A DNA stretch of 64,000 bases from Periplaneta americana (GCF_040183065.1 NC_091131.1:102425330-102489329), one strand, 5' to 3'; shown: positions 44,676-54,667, numbered from the stretch's first letter. The notes: generated from the letters alone by a model not told the origin. Made by a program: numbers and translations.

Positions 44676-45165
44676 CTTATAACCTTTGTCCGGAACGGAG
44701 GGAAGAGGTCGTAGTAAGCGGGAAAGCAACTTAAATTTACCGAACAAAATATATTACACAGGTTACAGAAAATATAAATAAAAAAGATAATAAAAATATC
44801 AATGACTGAATTATTTAATAAACATCGTTAAAAGCTAGTTATATGCGAGATATTTTAACATTATCCCTTCTGGATTGGGTCAAGAGACCAAGAAAAATGA
44901 GCGTAAAAAGCAGAAGCGTTATATCGAGGTTTACACTATAATTAGTTGCAGCCATGTAAGTATATCATCAGTCTACTCCTACACTGAAGTTGCTGTTAAC
45001 TAAGAGTTTACACAGCTGATTCATTTCACACTGTGTGTTACTTATTTACATTTCTTGATGTACTCGTACAAATTCATTATATTTAATGTGTTTCCAATAA
45101 TGCTTCTGTAATGTCTAAATATCTGACATTGCTTAGATACAATCAATTATCTTTCATTCAATAAG

Positions 45166-46062
45166 GGTGTCCCATGAAGTACGCAATTTTTAAATTGAGC
45201 GCCTCTGTCGGTTTGTTAGATTTCCGGACCTGAAATTTAACCGACTGTCATTCTGTTTCTATCGCGATTAACGGTTGTCATTGTCACTTGTCATTCGAAT
45301 GTATTGTTATCAGCTAAAATGGAGTGATACACGAAGAATCAACACGTCCAGATTCTGAAAATGCATTTTAAGTACGATGAATGTTATGAAGAGACCGTTC
45401 GAAGAAGTCGTGTAATTTTTGGTAGGCGAAATGCGCCCAACGTGTCAACAGTGCAGAGACTGGCAAGGAAATTTGAAGATACAGGATCGACAGAAAACAT
45501 CAAATCACCTGGACGTCCTCGTTCTCGTCGATCGGTAGAGAATGTCGCCCTCATCAGACAGAGCGTTGCTATGAGCATGATAGCACAGTTTTTATGGCCG
45601 CAATTGCAAGAACTAAATGTGGAAGACCTGTGGTTCCAACAGGATGAGGCAACCAGCCACACTGCTGTTGAAATAAGATTCTGCTCGTCTCGTCCCATCT
45701 CTCCCAATGGCGATTAGAATTGACCACAGAGATCGTGTGATTTGACACCATGTGACTAATTTTTGTGGGGGTATGTTAAATCCTGTGTTTATGTGAACAA
45801 TCAACGAAATCATCCCCCAATTCAAGTCAGAAATTACACGTGTCATGGGTGAAATTCAGCCGGGACTTTGCTCTAGAGTCGTAAGAAATTTTGTCCACAG
45901 AGTGAATGTGTGCAGACGAAGACGTGGAGGACATTTGCTTGATATTTTGTTTCATGTTTAATTTACAGTCTTTGTGCTTCATTCTGACATAATAATATTA
46001 GCACTTATAAAATAAATTATGTTTTATTATTAAATTAAAAATTGCGTTCTTTATAGGGCACC
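45166..46062 (+). mobile_element. IS630/Tc3-like transposon, internally deleted
   Basis: Inverted ends GGTGTCCCATGAAGTACGCA (left) and, inverted, GGTGCCCTATAAAGAACGCA (right), both followed by ATTTTTAA. It carries the N- and C-terminal parts of one transposase with the middle deleted. AT-rich target; no clean TA on both sides. Confidence 0.82.
45361..45960 (+). pseudogene. DUF4817/DDE transposase, catalytic middle deleted
   Basis: An open frame from 45361 encodes the helix-turn-helix region (VRRSRVIFGRRNAPNVSTVQ, RLARKFEDTGSTENIKSPGR). A join at about codon 70 leads into FLWPQLQELNVEDLWFQQDE and ATSHTAVE, so the second catalytic Asp is kept (FQQD) and the first is lost. After 45714 other frames hold CDLTPCD-like, NEIIPQFKSEITRVMGEIQP and VCRRRRGGHLLDILFHV-like words, the usual C-terminus. 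Confidence 0.82.
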
Positions 46063-46079
46063 ATATATATTCTTCAATT

Positions 46080-46590
46080 AATTTGTTAATACCATCTCGT
46101 CAGACCCGAAATTCTTTTCCGTTATTTTCTCTAATGTTAATTTTCACACTCGTTCTTCTATTGAAAATCAATCAATTATTTCCAAGAGATGTTTGATATG
46201 CAAGCTATTTATAGTAAGAGTGATCAATCAACACACTTCTAAACTAAAATATTAACGGCTTCTACAAAAGATGGCCTTCTCAGATGCATGAACTAAAGAA
46301 TCTCCAGCCTGAATAATAAGTAGTCTTTGATTCTTTGATTTTTATGTTACTGAAGCTATACTTTAATGACAAGGCCTACAAGAAAACAATTGTTAATTTC
46401 GATTTTGTCAAGCAAAATCTGTAGAATGTCGGTCATACCGGCTGTATGAATATTTTAATATGCATACAGCCCAGACACTGATCATGACTGTACAATACAG
46501 CTGCAGAAAACGTACTGAAAAAATGAGATTCTTTACACACTCGTACACTGAAGGATAAAACAGACTGAAAATAGTATCAAAACAATTTAA
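46080..46590. other. Intergenic, nothing recognised
   Basis: No coding signal. Confidence 0.45.
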
Positions 46591-46599
46591 AATGAAAAA

Positions 46600-47330
46600 C
46601 TACACTCCAAACTAAAAATAAACCATACAGAAAGAGCTGGAGTAAAGTTATTGCGAGCAAATATGAATAGAACCAGGAAAAGGATACAGCCAAACTAAAT
46701 TCAGCGTGTTCTGCTATTAGATCTATGCAAGAGATTGTAAATATCAGTACCTTAAAAGCAATATATTTTGCATACTTCCACTCGATAACGAATTTTGGAA
46801 TAATATTCTGGGGAAATTCTACAGATAATAACAGTAGCCTATATTCTACTACAAAACAAGAGTAATTACAATAATAGTAGCTGCCAAATCCAGGAAATCG
46901 TGTAGGACCATTTAAAAAAACTACCATGCTTGTCAGTATATTTTTTCCGTCTATGTAATCGTGAAAACGTAACTAATTCAACACTTCATAGTATGGTATA
47001 AATAGGCCTACTCGTAAAAAAATGACTTTCATACTCCATCGGCAAGTCTATCGACCTATCAAAAAGGAGTGCGTTATATGGCAATAAAAATGTTTAATAG
47101 TCTCCGTATGGATATAAAAATCAAACTCAAAACATAAGATTATTTAGAGCCAAATTAAAGAAGTACCTCATTTATCACGCATTCTATTCTGTAGATGAAT
47201 TTATGAATTCAACAACACTGCATAAATATTTCTATCTTGTATCAAGTATCAATACTGACTCCTTGTATCGTACTAGTATATTGTAAAACTCTTCTGTATA
47301 TATTTCAACTAGACTGTGTAAAACTTTGTA
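46600..47330 (+). pseudogene. Jockey/CR1-type LINE reverse transcriptase C-terminus
   Basis: Reading across frames: CSAIRSMQEIVNISTLKAIY, FAYFHSITNFGIIFWGNSTD, RVITIIVAAKSRKSCRT, then STYQKGVRYMAIKMFNSLRM and RAKLKKYLIYHAFYSVDEFM. This is the thumb and C-terminal region found in jockey-like insect LINEs (YFAYFHSIxxYGIIFWGNS). Many stops, so a dead 5'-truncated copy. Its 3' UTR is interrupted at 47334 by a MITE and resumes after 47552. Confidence 0.8.
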
Positions 47331-47333
47331 GTA

Positions 47334-47552
47334 CCACAGTCTAGTATATACAGTCGCGAAGCTTGAGATGATTTTTTTTCATTTCTCGTGATACAATGCT
47401 CCAACTGAGAGTACTAGGAACAATAGACTGTGCCGGTACTATTTCGCATTGTTTGTGATGAGGCGATAGAAGCGAGCCTAGTGGTTAGCAACTATCTATG
47501 GATCCATATTCCCAACGTATTAAGCTTCGTGACTGTTTATACTAGATTGTGG
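47334..47552. mobile_element. 219-bp MITE, family M1, copy 2
   Basis: Ends CCACAGTCTAGTATATACAG and near complement; TAGTA flanks both sides (TA being the likely duplication). The core CTAGGAACAATAGACTGTGC is identical to copy 1 at 26951, with an extra TTTTTTTCATTTCTCGTG segment. It inserted in LINE 3' sequence. Confidence 0.87.
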
Positions 47553-48515
47553 TAGTACTATTAAGATCTGTTTGATATGTTCTATATTCTAGCTGTGAAG
47601 CGATGTACGAATACCAGTGGAATGTAAATGAATACAGTACAATACAATCAACTTATAAAGCCGAAGCGGTGGTAGAGGTGGTGATTCTAGTAGTAATAAT
47701 TGTAATTTTAGTTATAGTAATAACAGTAGGAGGAGTAGTTGTAATAGTAGTGGTGCGTAGTGGTTGTAATACTAACAAAAGTATAAATCAAAGGGCTATG
47801 GATTGCTCGTTAATCCTGGATTATACCTTGCAGTCCATGTACTCTAAAACACCGTTAAATAAATAAATAATGTGATATGAAATTTATACTGTATTTATAT
47901 GATCGTTCTGTTCATCTTATACGACTTAACAGCGCACATTAATCTTGTCCGAAAGAATTTGGTTATCCGCGTGGCTTGTATGTTGTCCGCTCAATGAAAT
48001 GCAGCGGAGACGTGGAAGGACTGCAGAGCTGGAAGGAGGAACCCAGTGCCCCCAGAAGAACGGATGGATAACTGTACTGTTGTTGCCATAGCAGCAGGTG
48101 CTATAGCCGGTCGGGCTGTGTGTGAACAGAAGAACGGGACTTGTCGCTACAGTCGCGTTCAAGTAAAACTGGCCTCTCCGGGTTATGTAACGACGCTACA
48201 AGAAACTGCGCGCGTTTCCGGTTGATTTTATTAAGTCACTGAAGCCTCTAATATACGATGCGATTTCACAGTTACTTGAATACAACACAGATTACCAGGT
48301 TGGACATTCTTTAATGACTCTAAGAGATAGCTGAAAAGCTGTGAAACTATATTGGAGCAATGATGGCATGAGAACTCTGGGGAAACAGAAAATCTCTCTA
48401 ACCACTTCAAATCTCATAAAATCTTACCTCTGTCATTTCGAGAAAAATTAATAGCAGATTTAACCATGGCTGTGTTATCAGATTAATAGGGTAGGATGAG
48501 GCAGAACGCGTCATG
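47553..48515. other. LINE 3' flank, then intergenic
   Basis: 47553-47640 looks like the rest of the LINE 3' UTR. 47670-47765 is GTA/GTG-rich. 47960-48230 is locally GC-rich with short open frames on both strands (for example 47926-48162 minus) but no domain or splice context I trust. Confidence 0.4.
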
Positions 48516-48519
48516 ATGG

Positions 48520-49430
48520 AACAAGAAATGTAGGACAGGTCAGAGCACAAGACAGAACAGAACAGAGCAGAGTCGGACAAATCATAAAAGATCAGGAGAA
48601 GGAAGCAAATATAGAAAAGGATAGGGCAGGACAGAGTAGGGTAGAATGCGGTACGACAGGATAGAATGCGATAAGATAGGAGAGGATAGGTTAAGATAGA
48701 ATGCGGTACGATATGAGAGAATATTATACTGTAGAATGCGGTACAACAGGATAGGGTAAGATAAGATAGATTAAAATGGTGAATAATAGGATAAGACAGG
48801 ATAGCATAGAATAGACTGCTGTACGATGGGATAGGGTAGAATGCGGTACTACAATAGGATAGGGAAGAATAGGAAATAATATGGCAGGAAAAGATGCGGT
48901 ACGATAGAATAAGGTAGGATTGAATGCGGTACGATAGGATCAGATAGAATAGGATATAATGCGGCACAATAGGATAGGAAAGACTGGAATGCGGTACGAT
49001 AGGAGAGGATAAAATGCGGCACGGTAGAATTGGTTAGAATGCGATAAGATAGACTAGGACAGAACGCGATACGATAGATAGGATGCGGTGCGATAGGATG
49101 TAAAAGAATGCGGCAAGGCAGGATAGGGCAGACTAGATAAAGCCTTGGTTTTTCTGAACTGGCGCATGCGACGTGCGAGGTGCGAGGCCTGTCTGCTCAC
49201 CTCGCAGCCATAGAAACCACTCACTATCTCTCGTGTAGTCCGGATTTGTGCGAGGCGGGCCTCGCACCTCGCACGTCGCATGCGTTGGTTCAGAAAAACC
49301 AAGGCTTTAGGATGCGGTACGATAGGATAGAATGCGAAAGGATAGGAAAAGATACGATACGATATTGTAAGATAGATTAGGATAGAATGAGGTACGATAG
49401 GATAGGATAAGGTAGGATAGAATAGAATGA
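48520..49430. repeat. Purine-rich GATAGGATA-type minisatellite
   Basis: Imperfect 20-30 bp units built from GAATGCGGTACGATAGGATAG. The plus strand is strongly A/G-rich. The 186-codon minus-strand frame rich in SYRI/ILSY words is a by-product. The array is interrupted at 49140-49307 by a hairpin MITE and continues after it. Confidence 0.9.
49140..49307. mobile_element. 168-bp near-perfect hairpin MITE
   Basis: Arms of about 49 bases: AAGCCTTGGTTTTTCTGAAC, then GCATGCGACGTGCGAGGTGC, and their complements at the right, with about 3 mismatches. TA flanks (49138-49139, 49308-49309). The arms are GC-rich next to a 60-70 base loop with no ORF. It inserted in the minisatellite. Confidence 0.85.
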
Positions 49431-49545
49431 GTCGATCTCGGTGATCAAGCGATTATTTTGCCAGCCGTTGAGTCCGAAGATTGTGGGGTCAAACGAGGAC
49501 GATGAATTTTAAAGACGATAAAATCCTTAGCATGGCTTCCACCGT
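49430..49545 (+). repeat. SINE family 3, 5' part
   Basis: tRNA-like head CGATCTCGGTGATCAAGCG with degenerate B box GGGGTCAAACGAGG, then GATGAATTTTAAAGACGATA and AAATCCTTAGCATGGCTTCC, matching the body of the SINE at 52488-52772. Confidence 0.7.
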
Positions 49546-49695
49546 CAGTGAAGTAAAACTGCAAGTGCAATGCTGTACATTTTCAGCACGTATACGAACC
49601 CTATTCCTGGTACAGGACCCCAAGCCATTTCTCGCCAACGTTAAATGAACTCTGCACTGTTAAAAAAAAAATATATATATATATATATGAAATGT

Positions 49696-49722
49696 CACAG
49701 GACAGGACAGGACAGGACAGTA
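49696..49722. repeat. (GGACA)n short tandem repeat
   Basis: Five GGACA/AGGAC units. Similar GGACAG words reappear at 51066-51140. Confidence 0.9.
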
Positions 49723-49839
49723 TAGCGGGCCTACAGTAGATTAGAATGCAGACACCACAGTATGGTGTGGTATGTTGTAGTATGGAATTCAGATGGAAGT
49801 TGAACAAGCACACATGCATTTAGGCCACTGGTAGGTCTA

Positions 49840-50376
49840 CTCCGCTTCGTCCAAATTTCGATCTTGGCGAGAAATAACAGACAAATTGTGCCTGGTGCCA
49901 GCTATGAGAGACAGGCAGTATTGTCACATGGCAAGAAATTTCCCGGACCGTCCAAAAATGTGCCTATTTTGAGAACTAGAGAGGAAAAAATGGAATTTTT
50001 ATTTAAAAACGGGAAATTCTGTATCATCGATCATTAAAAGTTAGATAGGAAAATGTACCTACGTTGGAATGTAGCCTATTACTTTAGCTGTAACAGTTTG
50101 AAATGAAACAGCCCAAGATAATATTCGTTATGATATGGTCTGTGTAATATAATTATTTGTTTATCACATTCAAACAATAAAGAAGGAAATTATCATTATT
50201 CTGTGTCCAGCAGCAGGTCGGATCAGAGGTTTATACTGATGTAAGTTGCTGTATGTTTTTCATATTCTACAAATAGGAATCTCTACAGGAACATTGTACT
50301 CGTACATTTTCATTAATATTAATATTCAAACATTTCAGTGGTGCTAATGTCAATGTCTCTAAGTTACTGTTGACAA

Positions 50377-50378
<2 letters not shown>
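49840..50378. other. Intergenic, nothing recognised
   Basis: No coding or repeat signal. Confidence 0.45.

Positions 50379-50448
<70 letters not shown>
50379..50448. repeat. (AAT)n microsatellite
   Basis: About 23 AAT units. Confidence 0.97.
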
Positions 50449-50451
<3 letters not shown>

Positions 50452-50570
50452 TAAAAACGAGCAAAAAGCGTGCTTTTATCCTTTGTGGAAAATCTGACTG
50501 GTAGGCAGAAATGGCTGCATGGCGCTAGTTTGGCTTCGTGCCAGAAAAAAACGTTTACAGTTTATCTTGT

Positions 50571-50825
50571 TTTTTTTTACTTGGTTATTTAACGACGCTG
50601 TATCAACTACGAGGTTATTAAGCGTCGATGGGATTGGTGATAGCGAGATGGTATTTGGAGAGATGAGGCCGAGGATTCGCCATAGATTACCTGACATTTG
50701 CCTTGCGGTTGGGGAAAACCTCGGAAAAAACCCAACCAGGTAATCATCCCAAGCGGGAATTGAACCCGCGCCCGAACGAAACTCCGGATCGGCAGGCAAG
50801 CGCAGCCGACAGAGCTACGTCGGCG
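50571..50825 (-). repeat. tRNA-derived SINE, family 2, with 14-bp TSD
   Basis: Exact 14-bp duplication ACAGTTTATCTTGT at 50557-50570 and 50826-50839. On the minus strand: head GTCGGCTGCGCTTGCCTGC, B box GGGTTCAATTCCCG, body TTACCTGGTTGGGTTTTTTC and CATCTCTCCAAATACCATC, tail CGACGCTTAATAACC...ACAGCGTCGTTAAATAACC, then a 9-base A tail (the T run at 50571-50579). Confidence 0.93.
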
Positions 50826-50989
50826 ACAGTTTATCTTGTCAACGGAGAATTTTGTGTTAAAGAGGTAAAATTTCAATAACCGTGACCGTCTGACAACACT
50901 GGAGACAAGTTCCTTTTACATACCATAAATCTATGACAATGGGACTCAAGTTCCATGTCCATCCTGAAGGAAGTCATGTTACGGGCTTT

Positions 50990-51064
50990 AACACCTTAAA
51001 ATGCATTGCCCTCGAACCACGGATCCAATGGCAAGCATGGTAACCGTTAGACCACCGAGAACGA
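50990..51064 (-). repeat. tRNA-like SINE head
   Basis: On the minus strand: TGGTCTAACGGTTACCATGC (A box) and GTGGTTCGAGGGC (B-box-like). Confidence 0.55.
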
Positions 51065-51555
51065 GAGGACAGAACAGTACCTACAAGACTGTGAGGGTTC
51101 AGAACAGGACAGTATAAGATAGGAAGTGACAGGCCGGGGCAGGGCAGTATATACAGTATACAATTCATGATATTTTTATACGAAATACAGAGTAAGAATT
51201 GTTATGCTGTAAAAATATACTGTATTTCGAGTTGTCAGACAAACACCTTCGAGTAACCCAGATGTTGACGAACTTGTTTTGAACACACATTCTGTTTGTC
51301 AATTTGTACGAGTATATACGTATACGAAATGTAGAACTTTACTGTTAACAACGTGAAAAGACAAATATTCACCTATTTTAAAATACTAGTCTTACTACAC
51401 GTTCCTTGAGAGGTTTAGGAAATCCCAAGCAACGGCAAATAAGTCAGACGTCGCCAAGATGGCCTGTTCAGTCATATATTTTGCAACGATTGAAATAACG
51501 AAGGTGGGCAGAGTAGGCATGGTCGTTCAATTTGGACGAAAGTCTAAAAATACTT
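51065..51555. other. Intergenic
   Basis: 51066-51150 has loose GGACAG/ACAGG repetition. Otherwise nothing recognised. Confidence 0.4.
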
Positions 51556-51557
51556 AG

Positions 51558-51643
51558 GATTGCAGAGAGATGTGATTTGAACTCGGGTCTGCGAGTGTCG
51601 TAAATCAGCGCTCTGCCGATTGAGCTACCAATGCAGTTCAGAG
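51558..51643 (-). repeat. tRNA-like sequence, SINE head or tRNA pseudogene
   Basis: On the minus strand: TAGCTCAATCGGCAGAGCGC (consensus A box) and CCGAGTTCAAATC (B box) at tRNA-like spacing. The acceptor ends do not pair well. It may be a Lys-type tRNA-derived head. Confidence 0.6.
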
Positions 51644-51888
51644 ACGGATGTCATTATTAACCATTGGCTTACCCTATTGTTCTATCTTTTTTTTTTAGTT
51701 CGTATCATTTCTTGTCAGGATGTATTATAACACAGTACCATTTCAATGTGAAGTTTTTGTTTAAAATAAAAAGTAGCCGAAAGTAGTGTAGGCATGCGGG
51801 GTGAGAGTCGTGGTAATAGTAATGGTAGTAGTAATAGTATTGGAAGTGGTATTGCTAATAGTAATGGTGCTTTTAATGACGCTATATT

Positions 51889-52135
51889 AATTTTAATCAA
51901 TTATTTAACGACACTATCAATTACTAGATATTAAGAGTCGATGAGATTGGCGATAGCGCCACAGTATTTGGCGAGATGAGGCCGAGGATTCGCCATATAT
52001 TATCTGGCATTTGTCCTACGTTGGAGAAAACCTCGGAAAAACCCAACTAGGTAATCAGCTCATGCGGGAATCGAACACACGCCAGAACACAACTCCGGAT
52101 TAGCAGGCAAGCGCCTCAGCCGACTGAGCTACGCT
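51889..52135 (-). repeat. tRNA-derived SINE, family 2
   Basis: The tail at the left is TCAATTATTTAACGACACTA. The body has GCGAGATGAGGCCGAGGATT, and the head at the right has AGCCGACTGAGCTACG. Near-exact flanks ACGCTATATTAAT and ACGCTGTATTAAT suggest a 13-bp target duplication. Confidence 0.87.
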
Positions 52136-52139
52136 GTAT

Positions 52140-52374
52140 TAATAAACAGTATGTTCTTTAGCGTCAATGGAATTGGAAATAGCGAGATAGTATTTTTCGA
52201 GATGAAACAGGATTCGCCATAGATTACCTAACATCTGCCTTACGGTTTGGGAAAATCTCGAAAAAACCTAACTAGGTAAAATCAGTCCAAGCTGGAATCG
52301 AACCAATGCCCGAATGCAACTTCGGATCAGCAGGCAAATACGTCTGTTGCCTGCTCAGCTACGCCGATGACGTG
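52140..52374 (-). repeat. tRNA-derived SINE, family 2, older copy
   Basis: Same body in diverged form (TTCTTTAGCGTCAATGGAAT, GATTCGCCATAGATTACCT, AAAATCTCGAAAAAACC) and head (CTGCTCAGCTACGCCGATG). The last ~30 bases of the tail are lost. Confidence 0.82.
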
Positions 52375-52401
52375 GTAGTAATGGCAGTGGTAGTGGTATT
52401 G

Positions 52402-52487
<86 letters not shown>
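52402..52487. repeat. (AGT)n microsatellite, SINE-tail derived
   Basis: About 28 AGT units abut the 3' end of the minus-strand SINE at 52488, so on that strand they form its (ACT)n tail. Confidence 0.95.
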
Positions 52488-52772
52488 TTATTTAACGACT
52501 TTACAACTACAGATGTTCTTCAGCGTCGAAATTCAATGCGAATGGGAAATGGTCGACTTATTTTTCTCGAACCTCTATCAGATATGCATATACTGTAGGC
52601 CTAGTTCTTTAACGTGCCGTAAATCTACTACACAGGACTCGCATATGTATTTTCTCCCAAAGGAAACCATGCTAAGAATTTTATCTCCCTTTAAAATCCA
52701 ACGTCCTTGTTCGGATTCGAACCCACGAATTTCGGACCTAACGGCCAGCAGTGTAACACTACCACCACCATT
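52488..52772 (-). repeat. tRNA-derived SINE, family 3, full length
   Basis: On the minus strand: head GGTGGTGGTAGTGTTACACT with B box GGGTTCGAATCC, then GGATTTTAAAGGGAGATAAA, TTCTTAGCATGGTTTCC, TAGTAGATTTACGGCACG and TTAAAGAACTAGG. The tail is CGACGCTGAAGAACATCTG...GTCGTTAAATAAACT, followed by (ACT)n. Confidence 0.88.
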
Positions 52773-52803
52773 GAGAATGATGCTGTAAGCAGTACATAGA
52801 AAA

Positions 52804-53010
52804 AATTATGGTTTATTTAACACCGATTGCAATTGTAAAGGTTGTATCAGCGTCGTCGGTGTGCCGGATATTTTGTTCCGCAGGAGTTCTTTTACATGCC
52901 AGTAAATCTACTGACATGAGCCTGTCGCATTTAAACACACTTAAATGCCATCGCAACCTCGAGCATAGAAGGCCAGCGCTATACCAACTGTGCTACCGAG
53001 GGCGACAAGT
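52804..53010 (-). repeat. tRNA-derived SINE, family 4, B box missing, 13-bp TSD
   Basis: Exact duplication AGTACATAGAAAA at 52791-52803 and 53011-53023. On the minus strand: CCTCGGTAGCACAGTTGGTA (A box), CTCGAGGTTGCGATGGCATT (no B box), ACTGGCATGTAAAAGAACTC, GACGCTGATACAACC and GTGTTAAATAAACCATAA. Confidence 0.92.
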
Positions 53011-53029
53011 AGTACATAGAAAATTAATA

Positions 53030-54250
53030 TATTTATAGAAAGCTCACACAGAATTAAGTTTGTAAATTTCAGCAGATAAATGCGGATTAATTAATTTAGG
53101 AGTGTTATCAATTATTGTGCTTGAAAAGGTTGTGTTTACTTTCACTCTATTGCGAACAAGGCACAGTTCTACTCAACATACAGTATCTCTTAATCGCGAG
53201 GGTGAAAACAACCCTCACAGTCTAATAGCCTCTGACGTTTGAAGATTTAGTAGCTGTCCTATTGTCATTTTGAGCGCTGGGATTTGTCGCTTTAAAGTGT
53301 CAGTCACTAGCGTAAAATTGGAGGTAACAGAACTACAAGCACAACACAGTTTTGTGGGAAAAGGCGCCAGGAACACAAAAACAAGCAATTAAAGCCTTTA
53401 AATGGTTCTGACGGGAACAAATTTCGTTGCGCGAGGGTGCGGAGGTTACAGTATGAGTGTCTGTCACCATCACTCTTGGGACGTCATTACCTCAGAACGA
53501 CAGAGGGCAGGAGATATTCAGAAGGTACGACCTCCCAAAAGAAGGTACAAAGCAAAGACTTCAGTTAAACATGGGGAAAAAAAAAAAAAAAAATTGGAGA
53601 GTTTTCGTCAAGAAACTTGACGGGAGATGCTCGTTCATAATAATAGTCTGTATTAACACAATCGGTCTTACTAATAAAATCTCTTGTATAGACATTTAAC
53701 TTTCTTACACTTACACAATGAATAGCTCGTTTATAAGTTGTGAATAAATTCCGGTACTAATAATCACTAATACGTCGTGTACAACAGTACAACTGTCACA
53801 CAGCTACGTCACAGTTTCGTCATTACTTCATTACCGAAAATTAATAGGATATCTGAGGTTCTCTATTGCATCCGATAGTGCGCGCTTGTGTGCCGCGCTA
53901 AGTATCGATAGTACAACTGGGCCTGATCGATTACCACACTATATTTTGTTCAAAGGGCATAACTACAAGAATATAATTCTAATTATTCTGTGCTGTTTGG
54001 TTTGTTCTTCTGAGGTTACAAGGCAACCAGCATCATAAAATGTCAATCGATACGAACAGCTGATAGAGGGGCGGCCATTTTCTTCTCTATATACAACGCT
54101 TAAACAAGGGGTTTCGTGTATATAACCGCTGCAAAGCAATTCCCATGTATAGTTACAGGCTGTTTATATATCCATCGCTTATGCATGGTTTATTAGTAAC
54201 GTTTTCTGTCTCAAATCTGCATAAGTCTCGTATAAAAACTATACACGGTT
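53030..54250. other. Intergenic, nothing recognised
   Basis: Small open frames at 53402-53699 include an A15 run and have no domain. No shared repeat found. Confidence 0.45.
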
Positions 54251-54254
54251 TGCA

Positions 54255-54340
54255 AATCTGGCTTTCAGGTAAGGCTCTCTGTGAAGCAGACTTGAATAAT
54301 TTCAAGGGAAAAGTTGTTCCGGGCCCGGGTATTATTAGTA
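54255..54340 (-). repeat. SINE family 10 fragment
   Basis: On the minus strand: CCCGGGCCCGGAACAACTTT, TCCCTTGAAATTATTCAAG, CCTTACCTGAAAGCCAGATT. It matches 34532-34692 but lacks the head. Confidence 0.75.
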
Positions 54341-54374
54341 AGACTGAATGTGTACAACCTTCAGCCAATTTTTA

Positions 54375-54548
54375 TTTTCCTAAAGGTACCTCACAGAGTG
54401 AGGATCATTGTAGAGTGTTGGTGAGGGAGAGCGGGAGAACCCAAAGAAAACACCTCATGCAAGCTTTGTCCACCACAGACTACTATCGAACTCGTGGCTA
54501 CGGATGAAGGCAGAGAGGCTAACCTTGGGCTCATTAAGATGCTAGAAC
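54375..54548 (-). repeat. tRNA-derived SINE, family 11
   Basis: On the minus strand: degenerate B box ACGAGTTCGATAG at about 54488, then TGTGGTGGACAAAGCTTGCA, TGAGGTGTTTTCTTTGGGTT and CTCCCGCTCTCCCTCACC. Confidence 0.6.
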
Positions 54549-54600
54549 GCCGGTGGTGGCAGAAAATATTGAACTATATATACACATATTTTTTTTTGCC

Positions 54601-54667
54601 ATTTATTTATTTATTTATTTATTTATTTACTTATTTATTTATTTAATTATTTATTTATTTATTTATT
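54601..54667. repeat. (TTTA)n, LINE tail
   Basis: About 17 TTTA units with two variants; the 3' tail of the LINE on the minus strand. Confidence 0.95.

Larger units (their letters stand above)
42965..44936 (-). mobile_element. pogo/Tigger-like transposon
   Basis: The ends are CAGTAAAATCTCGGTATAACG (left) and, inverted, TAGTGTAAACCTCGATATAACG (right), the known pogo/Tigger terminus (CAGT...AACCTCGATATAACG). Subterminal GTTATAAGCG words repeat at the left. A hAT element sits inside at 43750-44675; without it the element is about 1.05 kb, so most of the transposase is deleted. The target TA is visible only on the right, the left flank being CA repeat. Confidence 0.82.

Noticed and set aside
47926..48162. 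Host gene in the GC-richer patch near 48 kb
   Set aside because: Short frames on both strands, no domain, no splice site that fits.
48407..48967. 186-codon minus-strand frame rich in Ser/Tyr/Ile
   Set aside because: It is the translation of the GATAGGATA minisatellite.
51558..51643. A functional tRNA gene on the minus strand
   Set aside because: Consensus A box but imperfect T and acceptor stems; kept as a SINE head or tRNA pseudogene.
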